Part shown: piece by piece, positions 36,518 through 45,650 of the stretch
Numbering within the stretch: position 1 is the stretch's first letter
Layout: every line of letters starts with the position of its first letter
Assembly (NCBI GenBank): GCA_009693785.1
Contig: SHWP01000006.1
Location: forward strand, 1 to 64,000
Length of the DNA stretch: 64,000 bases
Direction: 5' to 3'
Source of the DNA: Rhodospirillaceae bacterium
GTDB lineage: Bacteria > Pseudomonadota > Alphaproteobacteria > Rhodospirillales > Rhodospirillaceae
Notes under the pieces: generated by a model
What the model was told of the DNA's origin: nothing
The model's database searches: none
What the model saw: the letters and a program-made list of their open reading frames with translations, nothing else
Translations under genes and position numbers: made by a program

Positions 36518-36542
36518 TTTCATCTTCCCCTTATTGAAAGGT

Positions 36543-37193
36543 CTATTCGGCTGCCGCAGCCTGACCTTTGCGCGCACCCAGCCGGTTGAAATAGGCCAGC
36601 ACCTCGGCGGAATTCATCACGTCGCAATAGCGCCGCCCGCAATCGGTGAGGTTGGATTGATGCGGGCCGATATCGACATCGCCGCAGCAATCTTCGGGCA
36701 CGATCACACGGTAGCCATAAGAAAACGCATCGACGATGGAGGCACGCACGCAGCCCGAGGTGTTGCAGCCGGTCACGATCACGGTATCCACGCACTGCTT
36801 GGTGAGGAAGCTCATTAGCGGCGTGGCGAAGAAAATGCTGGGTGCGTTCTTCCAGAAATTAAAATCATAGGTGGGGTCGAACACACGCTCGTCCATCTCG
36901 GTGGTGGGATCGCCATAAAACCAGCCGGTGTGCAGACGGGCGATTTTCCAATAGCCGATGTCTTTCTCGCTGCCCCAGCCCACGCGGCAACTGGCCACCG
37001 GCACGTTGATGGCGCGGGCGGCCTTGAGCAATTTCGAGGTTTGCTCCACGGCCTTGTGCACATAGGGGCTGCGGCCCAACTCGAAGCGCGGGTCGGTGAA
37101 GCCCTTTTGGAAGTCGACCACCACCACGGCGGGGCGCTCGCCAAAACCCACGCTGCGCGCACCGAAAGATGCTTCGGAATACTTATCGGTCAT
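36543..37193 (-). CDS. Isochorismatase-fold cysteine hydrolase (second copy)
   Basis: 216 residues. Triad residues are D27 in VVVVDFQKGFTD, K115 in FNFWKNAPSIFFAT and C148 in CNTSGCVRASIVDAFSYGY. The layout parallels the amidase at 19924-20568, but loops differ (GWFYGDPTTEMDERVFDP here). N-carbamoylsarcosine amidase-like or maleamate amidase-like activity is the family guess. It is the first gene of a two-gene minus unit with the flavoprotein and diverges from the TRAP binding protein by 100 bases. Confidence 0.88.
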   Translation of the reverse strand: MTDKYSEASFGARSVGFGERPAVVVVDFQKGFTDPRFELGRSPYVHKAVEQTSKLLKAARAINVPVASCRVGWGSEKDIGYWKIARLHTGWFYGDPTTEMDERVFDPTYDFNFWKNAPSIFFATPLMSFLTKQCVDTVIVTGCNTSGCVRASIVDAFSYGYRVIVPEDCCGDVDIGPHQSNLTDCGRRYCDVMNSAEVLAYFNRLGARKGQAAAAE

Positions 37194-37293
37194 GGCCTTC
37201 TCCCAGCGGTTTGACCCCTAAGTTTAGCCACATTCATGGCCCCTGCGCCATGCCGTCTTTGACCTTGGCTGCGCGGGATTCCATAGTCGGGGC

Positions 37294-38268
37294 ATGAGAA
37301 TTTATATGACCCTTTTATTGTTGCTGCTGGCCGCTGCCCCCGTGGCGGCCGCCGAGCAACAGCTCAGCGTCATCACCGCCTGGTCGAAGAACATCGAGTT
37401 CGCCGAGGACTTCACCCGCTTTGTCGCGGATGTGAATGCGGCCGGACAGGGCGTGGTGCGGCTGAAATATTTGGGTGGGCCCGAGGTGATTCCCCAGCGC
37501 CAAATGGCCTATGCGCTCAAGCGGGGCATTGTGGACATGTATTTTGGCGCGGCCACTTACACGATTGGGTTGGCGCCCGAAAGCGATGTGTTTTTGGGTG
37601 CCTCACTGACACCGATGCAGGCGCGTGCGCGGGGTGCCTACAGCGCCATCGAGGAAATTTGGAACAAAAAACTCAATGCACATTTTCTGGGCTGGCACCA
37701 AACCGGGCCGCGCTTGCATATATTCATGCGTGCCCCGCCGGCTTTGCGAGCCGATGGCTTGCCCGAGGTGACGGGCTTGCGTATTCGCACCACGCCCACC
37801 TACCGCGCGTTTTTGGACGCCATGAAAACCACGCCGATCGATATTCCCTCGGGCGACGTTTACACCGCGCTCGAACGCGGCACGGTGCAAGCCATCGCCT
37901 GGACGGGCACGTCACTGTCCACCGAAGGATTTCAGAAGTTCGTGAAAACGCGCATCGACCCGGGCGTGCTGGGTTATGCCATGACCCTGCAAGCCAACTT
38001 GCCGCGCTGGAACGAGCTTTCATCCGAAGCCAAAGCCATCATCGAGCGGGAAGCGGAAAAATACGAACGCGAATCGCGCGAGCGTTTTACCACCCGCGCC
38101 GAAGAGGAAAAGCGCGTGCTCGCCGCCGAAGGCGTGAATGGTTTTGAATTGGCGCCCGAGGCCGCAGCGCGCTATCAGGCGCTAGCCGTTGAAGCTGTAT
38201 GGGCGCGCATGGCCGAAACCGCGCCCGAGGCGGTGGCCAAATTGCGCCCGCTGTTTGATCCGAGGTAA
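37294..38268 (+). CDS. TRAP-type substrate-binding protein (DctP family), orphan
   Basis: 324 residues. A Sec signal peptide (MTLLLLLLAAAPVAAA) at about 5-20. The mature part has the DctP pattern: FVADVNAAGQGVVRLKYLGGPEVIPQRQMAYALKRGIVDMYFGAATY and the central TGLRIRTTPTYRAFLDAMKTTPIDIPSGDVYTALERGTVQAIAW, with the conserved arginine in LRIRTTP that binds a carboxylate. No DctQ or DctM membrane gene is in this window, so it may serve a distant transporter. It is followed after 2 bases by an LLM oxidoreductase gene, suggesting a shared transcript. Confidence 0.9.
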   Translation: MRIYMTLLLLLLAAAPVAAAEQQLSVITAWSKNIEFAEDFTRFVADVNAAGQGVVRLKYLGGPEVIPQRQMAYALKRGIVDMYFGAATYTIGLAPESDVFLGASLTPMQARARGAYSAIEEIWNKKLNAHFLGWHQTGPRLHIFMRAPPALRADGLPEVTGLRIRTTPTYRAFLDAMKTTPIDIPSGDVYTALERGTVQAIAWTGTSLSTEGFQKFVKTRIDPGVLGYAMTLQANLPRWNELSSEAKAIIEREAEKYERESRERFTTRAEEEKRVLAAEGVNGFELAPEAAARYQALAVEAVWARMAETAPEAVAKLRPLFDPR

Positions 38269-38270
38269 GG

Positions 38271-39458
38271 ATGCCTCCCATGACCCACTTGCGTTTCGGC
38301 ACCTTCATTCCGCCCATTCATCCCGTGCACGAAAACCCCACGCTGTGCATCGAACGCGACATGGATTTGATCGTGCACATGGACAAATGGGGCTACGACG
38401 AAGCATGGATTGGCGAGCATCACTCGGCGGGCACGGAAATCATCGCCTCGCCCGAGTTGCTCATCGCCGCCGTGGCCGAACGCACCAAGCACATCAAGCT
38501 GGGCACCGGCGTCAATTCACTGCCCTACCATCATCCGTTGATCCTCGCTGACCGCATCATGCAGTTGCATCACATGACGCGGGGCCGGGCGATGTTCGGC
38601 GCGGGGCCAGGGGCTTTGGTATCCGACGCCAAGATGATGGGCATTGAGACGGCCAAGCAACGCGACATGATGGAAGAAGCACTCGAGTGCATCTTGCGTT
38701 TGTTCCGCGGCGAGACGGTGACCCACAAGGCCGATTGGTTCGAGTTGAACGAGGCGCGGTTACAACTGCGTCCCTATGGTGGCGGCCAAATCGAAACCGC
38801 AACCGCCTGCATGGTTTCGCCGTCGGGCCCGCGCGCGGCGGGCAGGCTTGGCACGGGCTTGATGTCGCTCTCGGCCACCGCGCCCGAAGCCTTGGCCTCG
38901 GCGGGCAAGAATTGGCAGATCGCGGTCGAGATGGCCGCGCGCCATGGGCACACGATGGACCGCAAGGATTGGCGCATGATCGGGCTGGTGCACATCGCTG
39001 AGACGCGCGAGCAAGCCTTCAAGGACGTGGCGTTCGGTATTGATGACTGGGCGCAATACTTCGAGGATGTGGCCGTGCTGCCGATGATTCCGCCCGACCG
39101 CAAGGGCGACCCCGCGCAGTTTTTGGTTAATACGGGCCGCGCCGTCATTGGCACGCCCGATGATTGCATCCGCCAAGTCGAGGCGTTGGAAAAAGCCTCG
39201 GGCGGGTTTGGGTGCTATCTCATCACCGATCACAATTGGGCGCGGTTCGAGCGCAAGCTCAATTCATACGAGATGGCTGCGCGTTATGTGTTTCCGCGAT
39301 TCCAAAATCTCAATGCGAACCGTGAGCTTTCGAATACCTGGGTGCGCGAGCGCCAGAAAGATTTCAAAACGTCGGCACAGGCCGCCACCCAGGCGCAGAT
39401 CGAGCGTCATGCGCAAGAGCAAGCGCGATTGGCCGCAAAAAAATCCGCCGCTGAATAG
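38271..39458 (+). CDS. LLM class flavin-dependent oxidoreductase
   Basis: 395 residues of bacterial luciferase-like TIM barrel. It starts LRFGTFIPPIHPVHENPT, with WGYDEAWIGEHHSAGTEIIASPELLIAAVAERT, LGTGVNSLPYHHPLILADRI and GRAMFGAGPGALVSDAKMMGI, all typical FMN/F420-site segments of the alkanal monooxygenase family. It needs a separate flavin reductase, not seen nearby. Starts at 38271 and 38280 are both workable; GAGGTAAGG precedes them. A long helical tail (about 345-395, Gln/Ala-rich) extends past the usual barrel. Substrate unknown. Confidence 0.88.
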   Translation: MPPMTHLRFGTFIPPIHPVHENPTLCIERDMDLIVHMDKWGYDEAWIGEHHSAGTEIIASPELLIAAVAERTKHIKLGTGVNSLPYHHPLILADRIMQLHHMTRGRAMFGAGPGALVSDAKMMGIETAKQRDMMEEALECILRLFRGETVTHKADWFELNEARLQLRPYGGGQIETATACMVSPSGPRAAGRLGTGLMSLSATAPEALASAGKNWQIAVEMAARHGHTMDRKDWRMIGLVHIAETREQAFKDVAFGIDDWAQYFEDVAVLPMIPPDRKGDPAQFLVNTGRAVIGTPDDCIRQVEALEKASGGFGCYLITDHNWARFERKLNSYEMAARYVFPRFQNLNANRELSNTWVRERQKDFKTSAQAATQAQIERHAQEQARLAAKKSAAE

Positions 39459-39459
39459 G

Positions 39460-39642
39460 TTAGCGGGCAGGTTCCAGCGCGCCGAGTTTATTAGTCTTGG
39501 AATAAAATAGTTGATGAACCAGGCGAGAGCTGCGCCGCTCAAGGCCCCGGCACATGGCAATGGGGTCTGGCCCACTGCGGCTAACGCGTGGCACTCGCTT
39601 AATATCGGGAAAAGTCTGCTGAGCAGGTTCTGGCTTTTGCAT
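39460..39642 (-). CDS. Possible small basic protein
   Basis: A 60-codon frame starts at an ATG with GGGGATGTACG ahead, a fair ribosome binding site. The product has 11 Arg/Lys and no recognised motif. It lies in the roughly 300-base gap between the LLM gene and the next minus-strand gene. Codon use and lack of any family match leave it doubtful; the rest of the gap holds nothing I can identify. Confidence 0.25.
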   Translation of the reverse strand: MQKPEPAQQTFPDIKRVPRVSRSGPDPIAMCRGLERRSSRLVHQLFYSKTNKLGALEPAR

Positions 39643-39754
39643 CGTACATCCCCACGTTTTACCGGCTTTATCGTGATGCTTCTGTGAGCATTCAGCCGTT
39701 GAGGGGACGAAAGTCGCTTTAAAACGTAAATATTTGCGTAAGGCGTGATTTTCC

Positions 39755-40255
39755 TTAGTTTTGGCCGCGAATAAAGGCCCCCAGCACCGCCCCGGCAAAC
39801 CCCATTCCGGCCGCCAGGCCTGCCGAAACAATCGGGAACCACCAGCGGCGGTCCTTCTCGTGTTCGAGCGCGCGCGAGTGCATGTCGATGGCGCTTTTAA
39901 TCAACGAGGTGATCTCGTTGCCGCCCAAGGGCGGACGCGACAGCCGGGTGCCATCAGGCGAGGCTTTGAGTTCATCGGGCGTCAGGCGCACTTGCCGGTC
40001 GACATCGTAGGTTTTGGGGTAGCTGCGCCGCCACACCAACGAGGCGCGCTGGCCGGATTTATCGACGCGGAAGAATTCGGGGTGATCGCGAAACAACCGT
40101 TCCCAATGCGTGGCTTGAGCGCTGTCGCCCTCGATCATGGTCGACCACTGCGCAAAGCTTTGTTTGTAGTACTTGTGCGTGCCCATCACCTGAATGGCGG
40201 CGATGACATCGGCCAAGCGGTTGGGGTCGGCGAGATAGGCGGATTGTTTGGCCAT
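39755..40255 (-). CDS. Unknown protein with C-terminal membrane anchor
   Basis: 166 residues. The N-terminus YLADPNRLADVIAAIQVMGTHKYYK and the centre FFRVDKSGQRASLVWRRSYPKTYDVD look like a conserved soluble domain that I have seen in many proteobacteria without a function. Residues 140-163 (WWFPIVSAGLAAGMGFAGAVLGAFI) form a single membrane segment with glycine spacing, so the protein is tail-anchored with its domain in the cytosol. It diverges from the Nudix gene. No partner gene is obvious. Confidence 0.8.
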   Translation of the reverse strand: MAKQSAYLADPNRLADVIAAIQVMGTHKYYKQSFAQWSTMIEGDSAQATHWERLFRDHPEFFRVDKSGQRASLVWRRSYPKTYDVDRQVRLTPDELKASPDGTRLSRPPLGGNEITSLIKSAIDMHSRALEHEKDRRWWFPIVSAGLAAGMGFAGAVLGAFIRGQN

Positions 40256-40335
40256 GGCACGGTTTCATCTTTTGCTTTGTCTGACGCTAGCGTAATCCTG
40301 TGGCCGGTCCAACACCAGCCGAGCCGCACCGCCAC

Positions 40336-40794
40336 ATGGCCTCACTTCTCGCCCGGGTCTATCGCCTGATCCCGCGCCCCTTCACGCGGTTTTTGTTATG
40401 GGCCCTGAACGCCAAGTTTAACTTTGGCGCGGTGGGGTTGTTCCTGACCCCCGATGGGCGCTTGCTCGTGCTGCGGCATGTGTACCGGCACAGATATGCC
40501 TGGGGCCTGCCTGGAGGTTACCTCCATCGCGGTGAAACACCCGAAGTTGGGCTCTTGCGCGAACTGCGCGAAGAAACAGCCATGGTGGCCAGCATCACGG
40601 GCGTGTTGTGTGTCGAGGAGGTCGATGCCTTTCAAAAAGAGGCGGTGTTCGTGGGAACCATTGACCCAGCGCAAACACCGCAGCTTAATCACGAAATTTA
40701 CGAAGTAGCTTTCGTGCCCCTCGATGCGTTACCCGAAGACATGCTGCCCCGCCACGCGGCGATTATCGCGCGTTACTGCGCATCAATTCACTGA
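40336..40794 (+). CDS. Nudix hydrolase
   Basis: 152 residues from the ATG at 40336; a GTG at 40300 is also in frame, and neither has a clear binding site. The Nudix box is complete: G-x5-E-x7-REL-x-EE in GYLHRGETPEVGLLRELREET, preceded by AWGLPG. The family hydrolyses nucleoside diphosphates linked to another moiety, using Mg2+. The N-terminal 20 residues (LLARVYRLIPRPFTRFLLWAL) are amphipathic. It overlaps the convergent PaiB gene by 32 bases. Confidence 0.9.
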   Translation: MASLLARVYRLIPRPFTRFLLWALNAKFNFGAVGLFLTPDGRLLVLRHVYRHRYAWGLPGGYLHRGETPEVGLLRELREETAMVASITGVLCVEEVDAFQKEAVFVGTIDPAQTPQLNHEIYEVAFVPLDALPEDMLPRHAAIIARYCASIH

Positions 40795-41410
40795 CGGCTT
40801 GGCTGTTGGCATCTTCGCGTGCCGCCATACCCGCCACCACGCCCTGGCGATCAGGTTCGGCGCGATTTTGACTGAGCTTCCATTTGCCCTCGATGCGCGT
40901 GACAGTCATCTCTAGTCCAACGATGGCTTTGAGCATTTTATCGACGTAATCCACAGGCGCGTCTGTCACTGCCCACTGGTGCGCAAACGCTGATTCATGC
41001 CGTGCTGTCAGCGCGCTGACATGGCGATACAGCCAGGCCGCATCGCTGACAGAGCGCACGTGCCCATGCACATGGGCCACAGCGTAATTCCAGGTGGGCA
41101 CGACTTTGGCGTGCTCAAGCTTGCTGGGGTACCACTGCGGCGTGACATATGCTTGCGGTCCATGAAAGATGGCGAGCGCGTCGATACCCTCGCCTATTTC
41201 TTGCCAATGGCTATTGGCGCGCGCGATGTGTCCGCGAAGTGTTGCCGGTGCGTCATCCACGCCAGCTTCGAGAATCATCGGCAAATGGCTGACACTCAGC
41301 CCCTTCGCGCCAGTTGAAACAAGCGTGGCAAAAGGATGCGCATGGATAAACGCGCTGAGTGCGGCGTGATCGTCAACGCGGTAATGGCTCGGGTTATAGA
41401 GGTCGGGCAT
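40763..41410 (-). CDS. FMN-binding PaiB-like protein
   Basis: 215 residues. It starts LYNPSHYRVDDHAALSAFIHAHPFATLVS, then SHLPMIL, GHIARANSHWQ, ALAIFHGPQAYVTPQWYPSK and VPTWNYAVAHVHG, all PaiB/FMN-binding split-barrel signatures. In Bacillus the family was named a negative transcriptional regulator of sporulation and protease genes; in proteobacteria an FMN-dependent oxidoreductase role is as likely. It stands alone apart from the Nudix overlap. Confidence 0.9.
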   Translation of the reverse strand: MPDLYNPSHYRVDDHAALSAFIHAHPFATLVSTGAKGLSVSHLPMILEAGVDDAPATLRGHIARANSHWQEIGEGIDALAIFHGPQAYVTPQWYPSKLEHAKVVPTWNYAVAHVHGHVRSVSDAAWLYRHVSALTARHESAFAHQWAVTDAPVDYVDKMLKAIVGLEMTVTRIEGKWKLSQNRAEPDRQGVVAGMAAREDANSQAVSELMRSNAR

Positions 41411-41473
41411 CGAACGCGCTCCTGAATTGGAGCGCGTCTCATCTCCCCGCTATGGCCGCATGTCAATGCCGGG

Positions 41474-41968
41474 TTAATTCAACTTCGCCACAGTCACGCA
41501 AACCACATGGCTCACCGCGCTGCCGGACTCGGTGGTGAAGGGAAAATCCGCCGAGACATAATCAATTGGTGACGTATAGGGCGGGTTGATCGTGCCTGTA
41601 GCCACTTGAATATCGGCGAGGTCGACCGTGGGCCGCGCCCGGCTGTACCAATCGATGTCACCCAACACGGGTTTGACCGGACTGACTTTCGAGCCGGTCA
41701 AGTCTTCACCAGCCAAGGCGGTGATGGCCGAGCCCACAAACTCCACATCGAAGGATTTCTCGCCCCGGCATTTCAGGATGGTGAGGTAGGGCAGGGTATC
41801 GCCCACATTCGTCATGTCGAAGCTCGACCAGGGCGGCGTGCGGCCTTCCGCAAGCGTCAACCAGCGCTGGGTGAACGCCAAAATCGGCGGCGGCAAAAGG
41901 GGGTGACGTGGCTGACTTGCTGTACGGGTTTGCGCCACGCGTCGAATGTCCAAGGTGTTGATTTGCAT
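41474..41968 (-). CDS. PAS domain protein (PAS_5 family)
   Basis: 164 residues. The pattern AFTQRWLTLAEGRTPPWSSFDMTNVGDTLPYLTILKCRGEKSFDVEFVGSAI matches the PAS_5 domain found as a short stand-alone protein, often in many copies, in alphaproteobacteria. No output domain or transmitter is attached. The N-terminal 28 residues are low-complexity and proline-rich (RHPLLPPP). Function unknown; a sensor or protein-contact module is the usual suggestion. Confidence 0.82.
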   Translation of the reverse strand: MQINTLDIRRVAQTRTASQPRHPLLPPPILAFTQRWLTLAEGRTPPWSSFDMTNVGDTLPYLTILKCRGEKSFDVEFVGSAITALAGEDLTGSKVSPVKPVLGDIDWYSRARPTVDLADIQVATGTINPPYTSPIDYVSADFPFTTESGSAVSHVVCVTVAKLN

Positions 41969-42157
41969 CTGTCGTCCTCTCCCGGCTCAAACAATGAGAG
42001 CGGGACCCCAACCCAGCACTCTTAACGGTGCTGTCCATTACCGCAGCGCAATAAGATTTTAAGTCGAAACTAATTGCAAGTTCTATCCACAGGGGCTCTA
42101 AGTCCCTAATATTGAACCCTATTTCGCACGAACACGGATAAATAAGGGGACCATGTA

Positions 42158-42724
42158 ATGCAATTTCAATACGACTCGGGCTTTAGACGGTGCGCTTTCT
42201 TTGCCGTCCTGGTTTTGGCCTATGTGGGGCCAGCCTTGGCCGATGAGGCGCGCCTATCGCCGATCCGGCGCACCACCATCATGACCGCCGCCCCCGAGGC
42301 TTCTTTGCGGTTCTATCGCGATCTCCTGGGCTTTAGCGTGGAATACGACCGTGAGGTGACGGATGGGGGCCAACTGGCGCTGATTTCGCCCGGGGCAAAA
42401 AAAGGCCGGGCCATTGCATTGCGGCAAGGTGCAAAGCTGGGTGGTTCGGTGGGCTTGTCGTGGGTGGATAATATCAAGCCGCGCGCTACGGCTTGCGATG
42501 ACGCTGCCGTTGCGGGCGCTGCGGCCATGCTCATCCTCACCGACAACCTCCAGGCGGTGTATGCCAAACTCCGCGCTGCCAAGGTGCCCTTCGTTTCCGT
42601 GCCCGTGACGTATGATCAAACCCGGGGGCCGACAGATGCCTTCACGGTATTCGATCCAAACTGCGTGCGTGTCGCGTTCGCACAAATTCAAAACGAGACG
42701 TTCGAGCAAAGCATCAACAAATAA
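42158..42724 (+). CDS. Exported VOC (glyoxalase-like) protein
   Basis: 188 residues. A signal peptide (FRRCAFFAVLVLAYVGPALA) ends near residue 29, so the protein is likely periplasmic, which is uncommon for VOC proteins. The VOC part has IRRTTIMTAAPEASLRFYRDLLGFSVEYDRE and a C-terminal VFDPNCVRVAFAQI strand, a single beta-alpha-beta-beta-beta pair set. AAGGGGA lies seven bases ahead of the ATG. First gene of a plus-strand set of five, followed after 15 bases by a tannase-like esterase. Confidence 0.85.
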   Translation: MQFQYDSGFRRCAFFAVLVLAYVGPALADEARLSPIRRTTIMTAAPEASLRFYRDLLGFSVEYDREVTDGGQLALISPGAKKGRAIALRQGAKLGGSVGLSWVDNIKPRATACDDAAVAGAAAMLILTDNLQAVYAKLRAAKVPFVSVPVTYDQTRGPTDAFTVFDPNCVRVAFAQIQNETFEQSINK

Positions 42725-42739
42725 TCCGGGGAGATCACT

Positions 42740-44344
42740 ATGCTGCGGGGATCGCTTTTCGGATTGATTGCTCTGGCGCCCGCTTTGTCGCTCGCCCAAG
42801 TGCCAGGCGCAAATCCTGGCCAAGCCAAATGCCAAGCCGTGATGGCGCAAGATTTTACCCAACTACCCGATGCGGCAACGGGAATTAACGGCGCAACTTT
42901 GGTGGCGCCGGAGCGCGACTTGCCAGAATACTGCCGCATCCAAGGCGTTATCGCCCCTGACGTGGTGTTCGAGCTGCGTCTGCCGACCACAACCTGGAAC
43001 GGCAAGTTCTTGATGCAAGGCTGCGGCGGTATGTGCGGCATTCTCAACATGGCCGCTGCCGAGGATTCACTCGTGCGCGGCTATGCGGTGGTTAACACCG
43101 ACATGGGCCACACCGGCGCGGGCTTCATCGCCAATTGGGCCTATAACGATCTCCAAGCCGAGGTGGACTTTGGCTACCGCGCCACGCATGTGGTCGCCGT
43201 CGCGGCCAAAGCCATCGTCGGGGCGTACTACGGCAAGCCCCCGGCTTATTCCTATTTCAACGGCTGCTCCACTGGCGGTCGTCAAGGCATGGTGGAGGCG
43301 CAGCGCTTTCCCGCCGACTTCGATGGCATCGTCTCGGGCGCGCCGGTGCTCAATGAAATCGGCGATGGCACCTTGCATTTGTTATGGAGTGCCCGCGCCA
43401 ATGCAGGCCCCGACGGCAAACCGATTCTCGATGCGCGCAAGCTTCCAAAAATCCGCGATGCGGTCATAGCCAAGTGCGACGCACTCGACGGCGTGACAGA
43501 CAATGTGTTGCAAGATCCGCGCCGCTGCGGCTTCAAACCCGAGGACATGCAATGCAAGGGTGCCGATAAGGCCGATTGTCTCACCACTGCCGAAGTGGGC
43601 GTGGTCAATCGTATCTATAACGGAGCACATAATTCGAAGGGCGAGAAAATATTCCCAGGTGGTATGTCGCGCGGCTCGGAATACGAATGGTCCCCGCCGT
43701 TCGTTGGCCTGACCCAGGCCGGTGGCACCAAGACCCATGGTGCGATCCTCAACCGCAACTCAATGATCTATCAATTCACCCAGTATCTGACGTTCTTCAA
43801 TGATCCCGGCCCCAGCTACAACCCCATGACCTTTGACTGGGACCGCGATCCGTCACGCCTGATGCTGACGGAAACCATTTACAATGCGCAGAACCCGGAT
43901 TTGCGCAGATTCAAGGCGGCGGGAAAAAAACTGATTCTCTATCATGGCTGGGACGATGCAGAAATTCCGCCGGGTTTGAGCGTCGACTATTACGAGACGG
44001 CCACCAACACCATGGGCGGACCCGCGGCGACGCGCGAATTCTTCCGCTTGTTCATGATTCCAGGCATGGCTCATTGCCGCCGCGGTGTCGGGGCCGATGG
44101 CTTCGATCCGGCGATCTCACTGGAAGCATGGGTGGAAAAGGACCAAGCTCCCGATTCCATTCTCACGCACAAGATGGCCAAAGATCAGCCTTACGCGGGC
44201 CTTCCCCGCTTGCGCTTTCCGCTCAAGCGCGAGGACTATACCTGGACGCGGCCGGTGTACGCTTACCCCGATGTGGCGGCATGGAATGGCCAAGGCGACT
44301 GGCAAGACCCAGCCAATTGGATCAAAACTTCGCCCAGCAAGTAG
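42740..44344 (+). CDS. Tannase/feruloyl esterase family protein
   Basis: 534 residues. A signal peptide at 1-19 (FGLIALAPALSLAQ) marks it as exported. YFNGCSTGGRQGMVEAQRFP near residue 175 holds the nucleophile serine (CSTGG) with the neighbouring cysteine used in a family disulfide. The acid region is KKLILYHGWDDAEIPP and the histidine lies in GMAHCRRG, with its partner cysteine. Members split gallate, ferulate or phthalate-type esters (MHET hydrolase belongs here). GGGGAGATCACT precedes the ATG. Neighbouring hydrolase and VOC genes suggest an ester-degrading cluster. Confidence 0.9.
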   Translation: MLRGSLFGLIALAPALSLAQVPGANPGQAKCQAVMAQDFTQLPDAATGINGATLVAPERDLPEYCRIQGVIAPDVVFELRLPTTTWNGKFLMQGCGGMCGILNMAAAEDSLVRGYAVVNTDMGHTGAGFIANWAYNDLQAEVDFGYRATHVVAVAAKAIVGAYYGKPPAYSYFNGCSTGGRQGMVEAQRFPADFDGIVSGAPVLNEIGDGTLHLLWSARANAGPDGKPILDARKLPKIRDAVIAKCDALDGVTDNVLQDPRRCGFKPEDMQCKGADKADCLTTAEVGVVNRIYNGAHNSKGEKIFPGGMSRGSEYEWSPPFVGLTQAGGTKTHGAILNRNSMIYQFTQYLTFFNDPGPSYNPMTFDWDRDPSRLMLTETIYNAQNPDLRRFKAAGKKLILYHGWDDAEIPPGLSVDYYETATNTMGGPAATREFFRLFMIPGMAHCRRGVGADGFDPAISLEAWVEKDQAPDSILTHKMAKDQPYAGLPRLRFPLKREDYTWTRPVYAYPDVAAWNGQGDWQDPANWIKTSPSK

Positions 44345-44354
44345 GAACACGCGC

Positions 44355-45623
44355 ATGAAACGTTTTATTTTAGCGCTGGCGATGTTGCCGTGTGCTGCAT
44401 TGGGCCAAACGCCGGCATCTGCACCCATGGCGCCCGAGCAGATCAAGCAAAAGCTTGAGTGGGTGAAAGAGATCGAAGCGCAGGATTTTGCCTTCTGGCA
44501 GCGCTACGCCAACATGCCCGACTCCTCGGCGTTTCGTCAGGCGCAGGAGTGGTACAACCCCATGGCGCTGGTGGATGGCGGCTTGCGCGCGTATCTGCCT
44601 ATCGCGGCCAAAGACGAAAAGCCAACCATTGATCCAGCCGCGCTGGAAGCTGCGGCGGCTTATGCGATGGAGCGCGAGACCCAGGCTTTCATCGTCTATC
44701 ACAAGGGCAAAGTCCGCTATCAGCGTTACATGGATGGTTATACCGACACTTCGGCCATTAGCTCGCACTCATGGGTGAAAACTCTGCACGGCATTTTGAT
44801 GGGCTTTGCACTGGCTGACGGCAAAATCAAAAGCCTCGATGAACCTTCTGAGACCTATATTACTGAATGGAAAAACGATCCGCGTGGGAAAATCACCATC
44901 CGTCAACTACTGTGGAATATTTCGGGCCTCGAGGACGCCGACCCGCGCAACCCCGATCCCACCACCAATCTCGGCATCCAAATCGTCGAAGGCAGCGACG
45001 TCAATGGCGCGGTGCTGGCGCATAAACTCAAATCCGAGCCAGGCACGGCGTTTAACCATAATAATGTGACCACACAAATTCTGGGCATCATCCTGACGCG
45101 GGCTACGGGTGTGCGGATCGATAAATATTTATCCGAGAAACTTTGGCGGCCGATGGGCGCGCAACGCGGCGCGATGCGGTTGGATAAAAGCTACGGCGGC
45201 AATGTGATCTCGTACTGCTGTTTCCTGGCTGCGCCATCGGACTGGATACGCACGGCACATCTGTTGAAGAACGACGGCAAGCTGCCCGATGGCACACAGC
45301 TTTTACCGATAGGCTGGGTGGCTGAAATGAAAAAGGGCTCAGGGCCCAACCCCAACTATGGCCTGCACATTTGGGTCGATGCCAAGTTCGAAAAACTGCG
45401 GCCCTATAACCCGGCGTTTCCCGTGCAAGCTCACAATACTCACTCCGAACCATTCGCAGTTGATGATCTGTTTTATTTCGATGGCGGCGGCAAGGTGCGT
45501 ATCTGGATCAGCCCGAAGCTTGATCTCATCGTATTGCGCATGGGTTTTCCACCACCCAAGGGCAAGGACTTCGACGAGGCCTTCATGCCCAACACCATCA
45601 TTCGCGGCATCAAGAAGGGCTAA
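44355..45623 (+). CDS. Exported beta-lactamase-fold serine hydrolase
   Basis: 422 residues from the ATG at 44355; the frame is open further left but that part reads over the tannase gene. A signal peptide covers 1-18 (FILALAMLPCAALGQ). The SxxK motif is S139-W-V-K142, followed by LHGILMGFALADGKIKSLDEP. The YxN motif position reads FNHNNV, so the tyrosine is replaced by histidine. KITIRQLLWNISGLED is the usual helix between them. The class C/esterase group acts on esters or peptides in the periplasm. It starts 11 bases after the tannase gene. Confidence 0.87.
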   Translation: MKRFILALAMLPCAALGQTPASAPMAPEQIKQKLEWVKEIEAQDFAFWQRYANMPDSSAFRQAQEWYNPMALVDGGLRAYLPIAAKDEKPTIDPAALEAAAAYAMERETQAFIVYHKGKVRYQRYMDGYTDTSAISSHSWVKTLHGILMGFALADGKIKSLDEPSETYITEWKNDPRGKITIRQLLWNISGLEDADPRNPDPTTNLGIQIVEGSDVNGAVLAHKLKSEPGTAFNHNNVTTQILGIILTRATGVRIDKYLSEKLWRPMGAQRGAMRLDKSYGGNVISYCCFLAAPSDWIRTAHLLKNDGKLPDGTQLLPIGWVAEMKKGSGPNPNYGLHIWVDAKFEKLRPYNPAFPVQAHNTHSEPFAVDDLFYFDGGGKVRIWISPKLDLIVLRMGFPPPKGKDFDEAFMPNTIIRGIKKG

Positions 45624-45650
45624 GGCCGCGCTAGAAAAAGGAGACCGTTG

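Noticed and set aside
39264..39842. 192-codon minus-strand frame over the LLM gene end
   Set aside because: It overlaps a well-supported gene and shows no recognisable domain; only the shorter frame at 39460-39642 is kept as doubtful.
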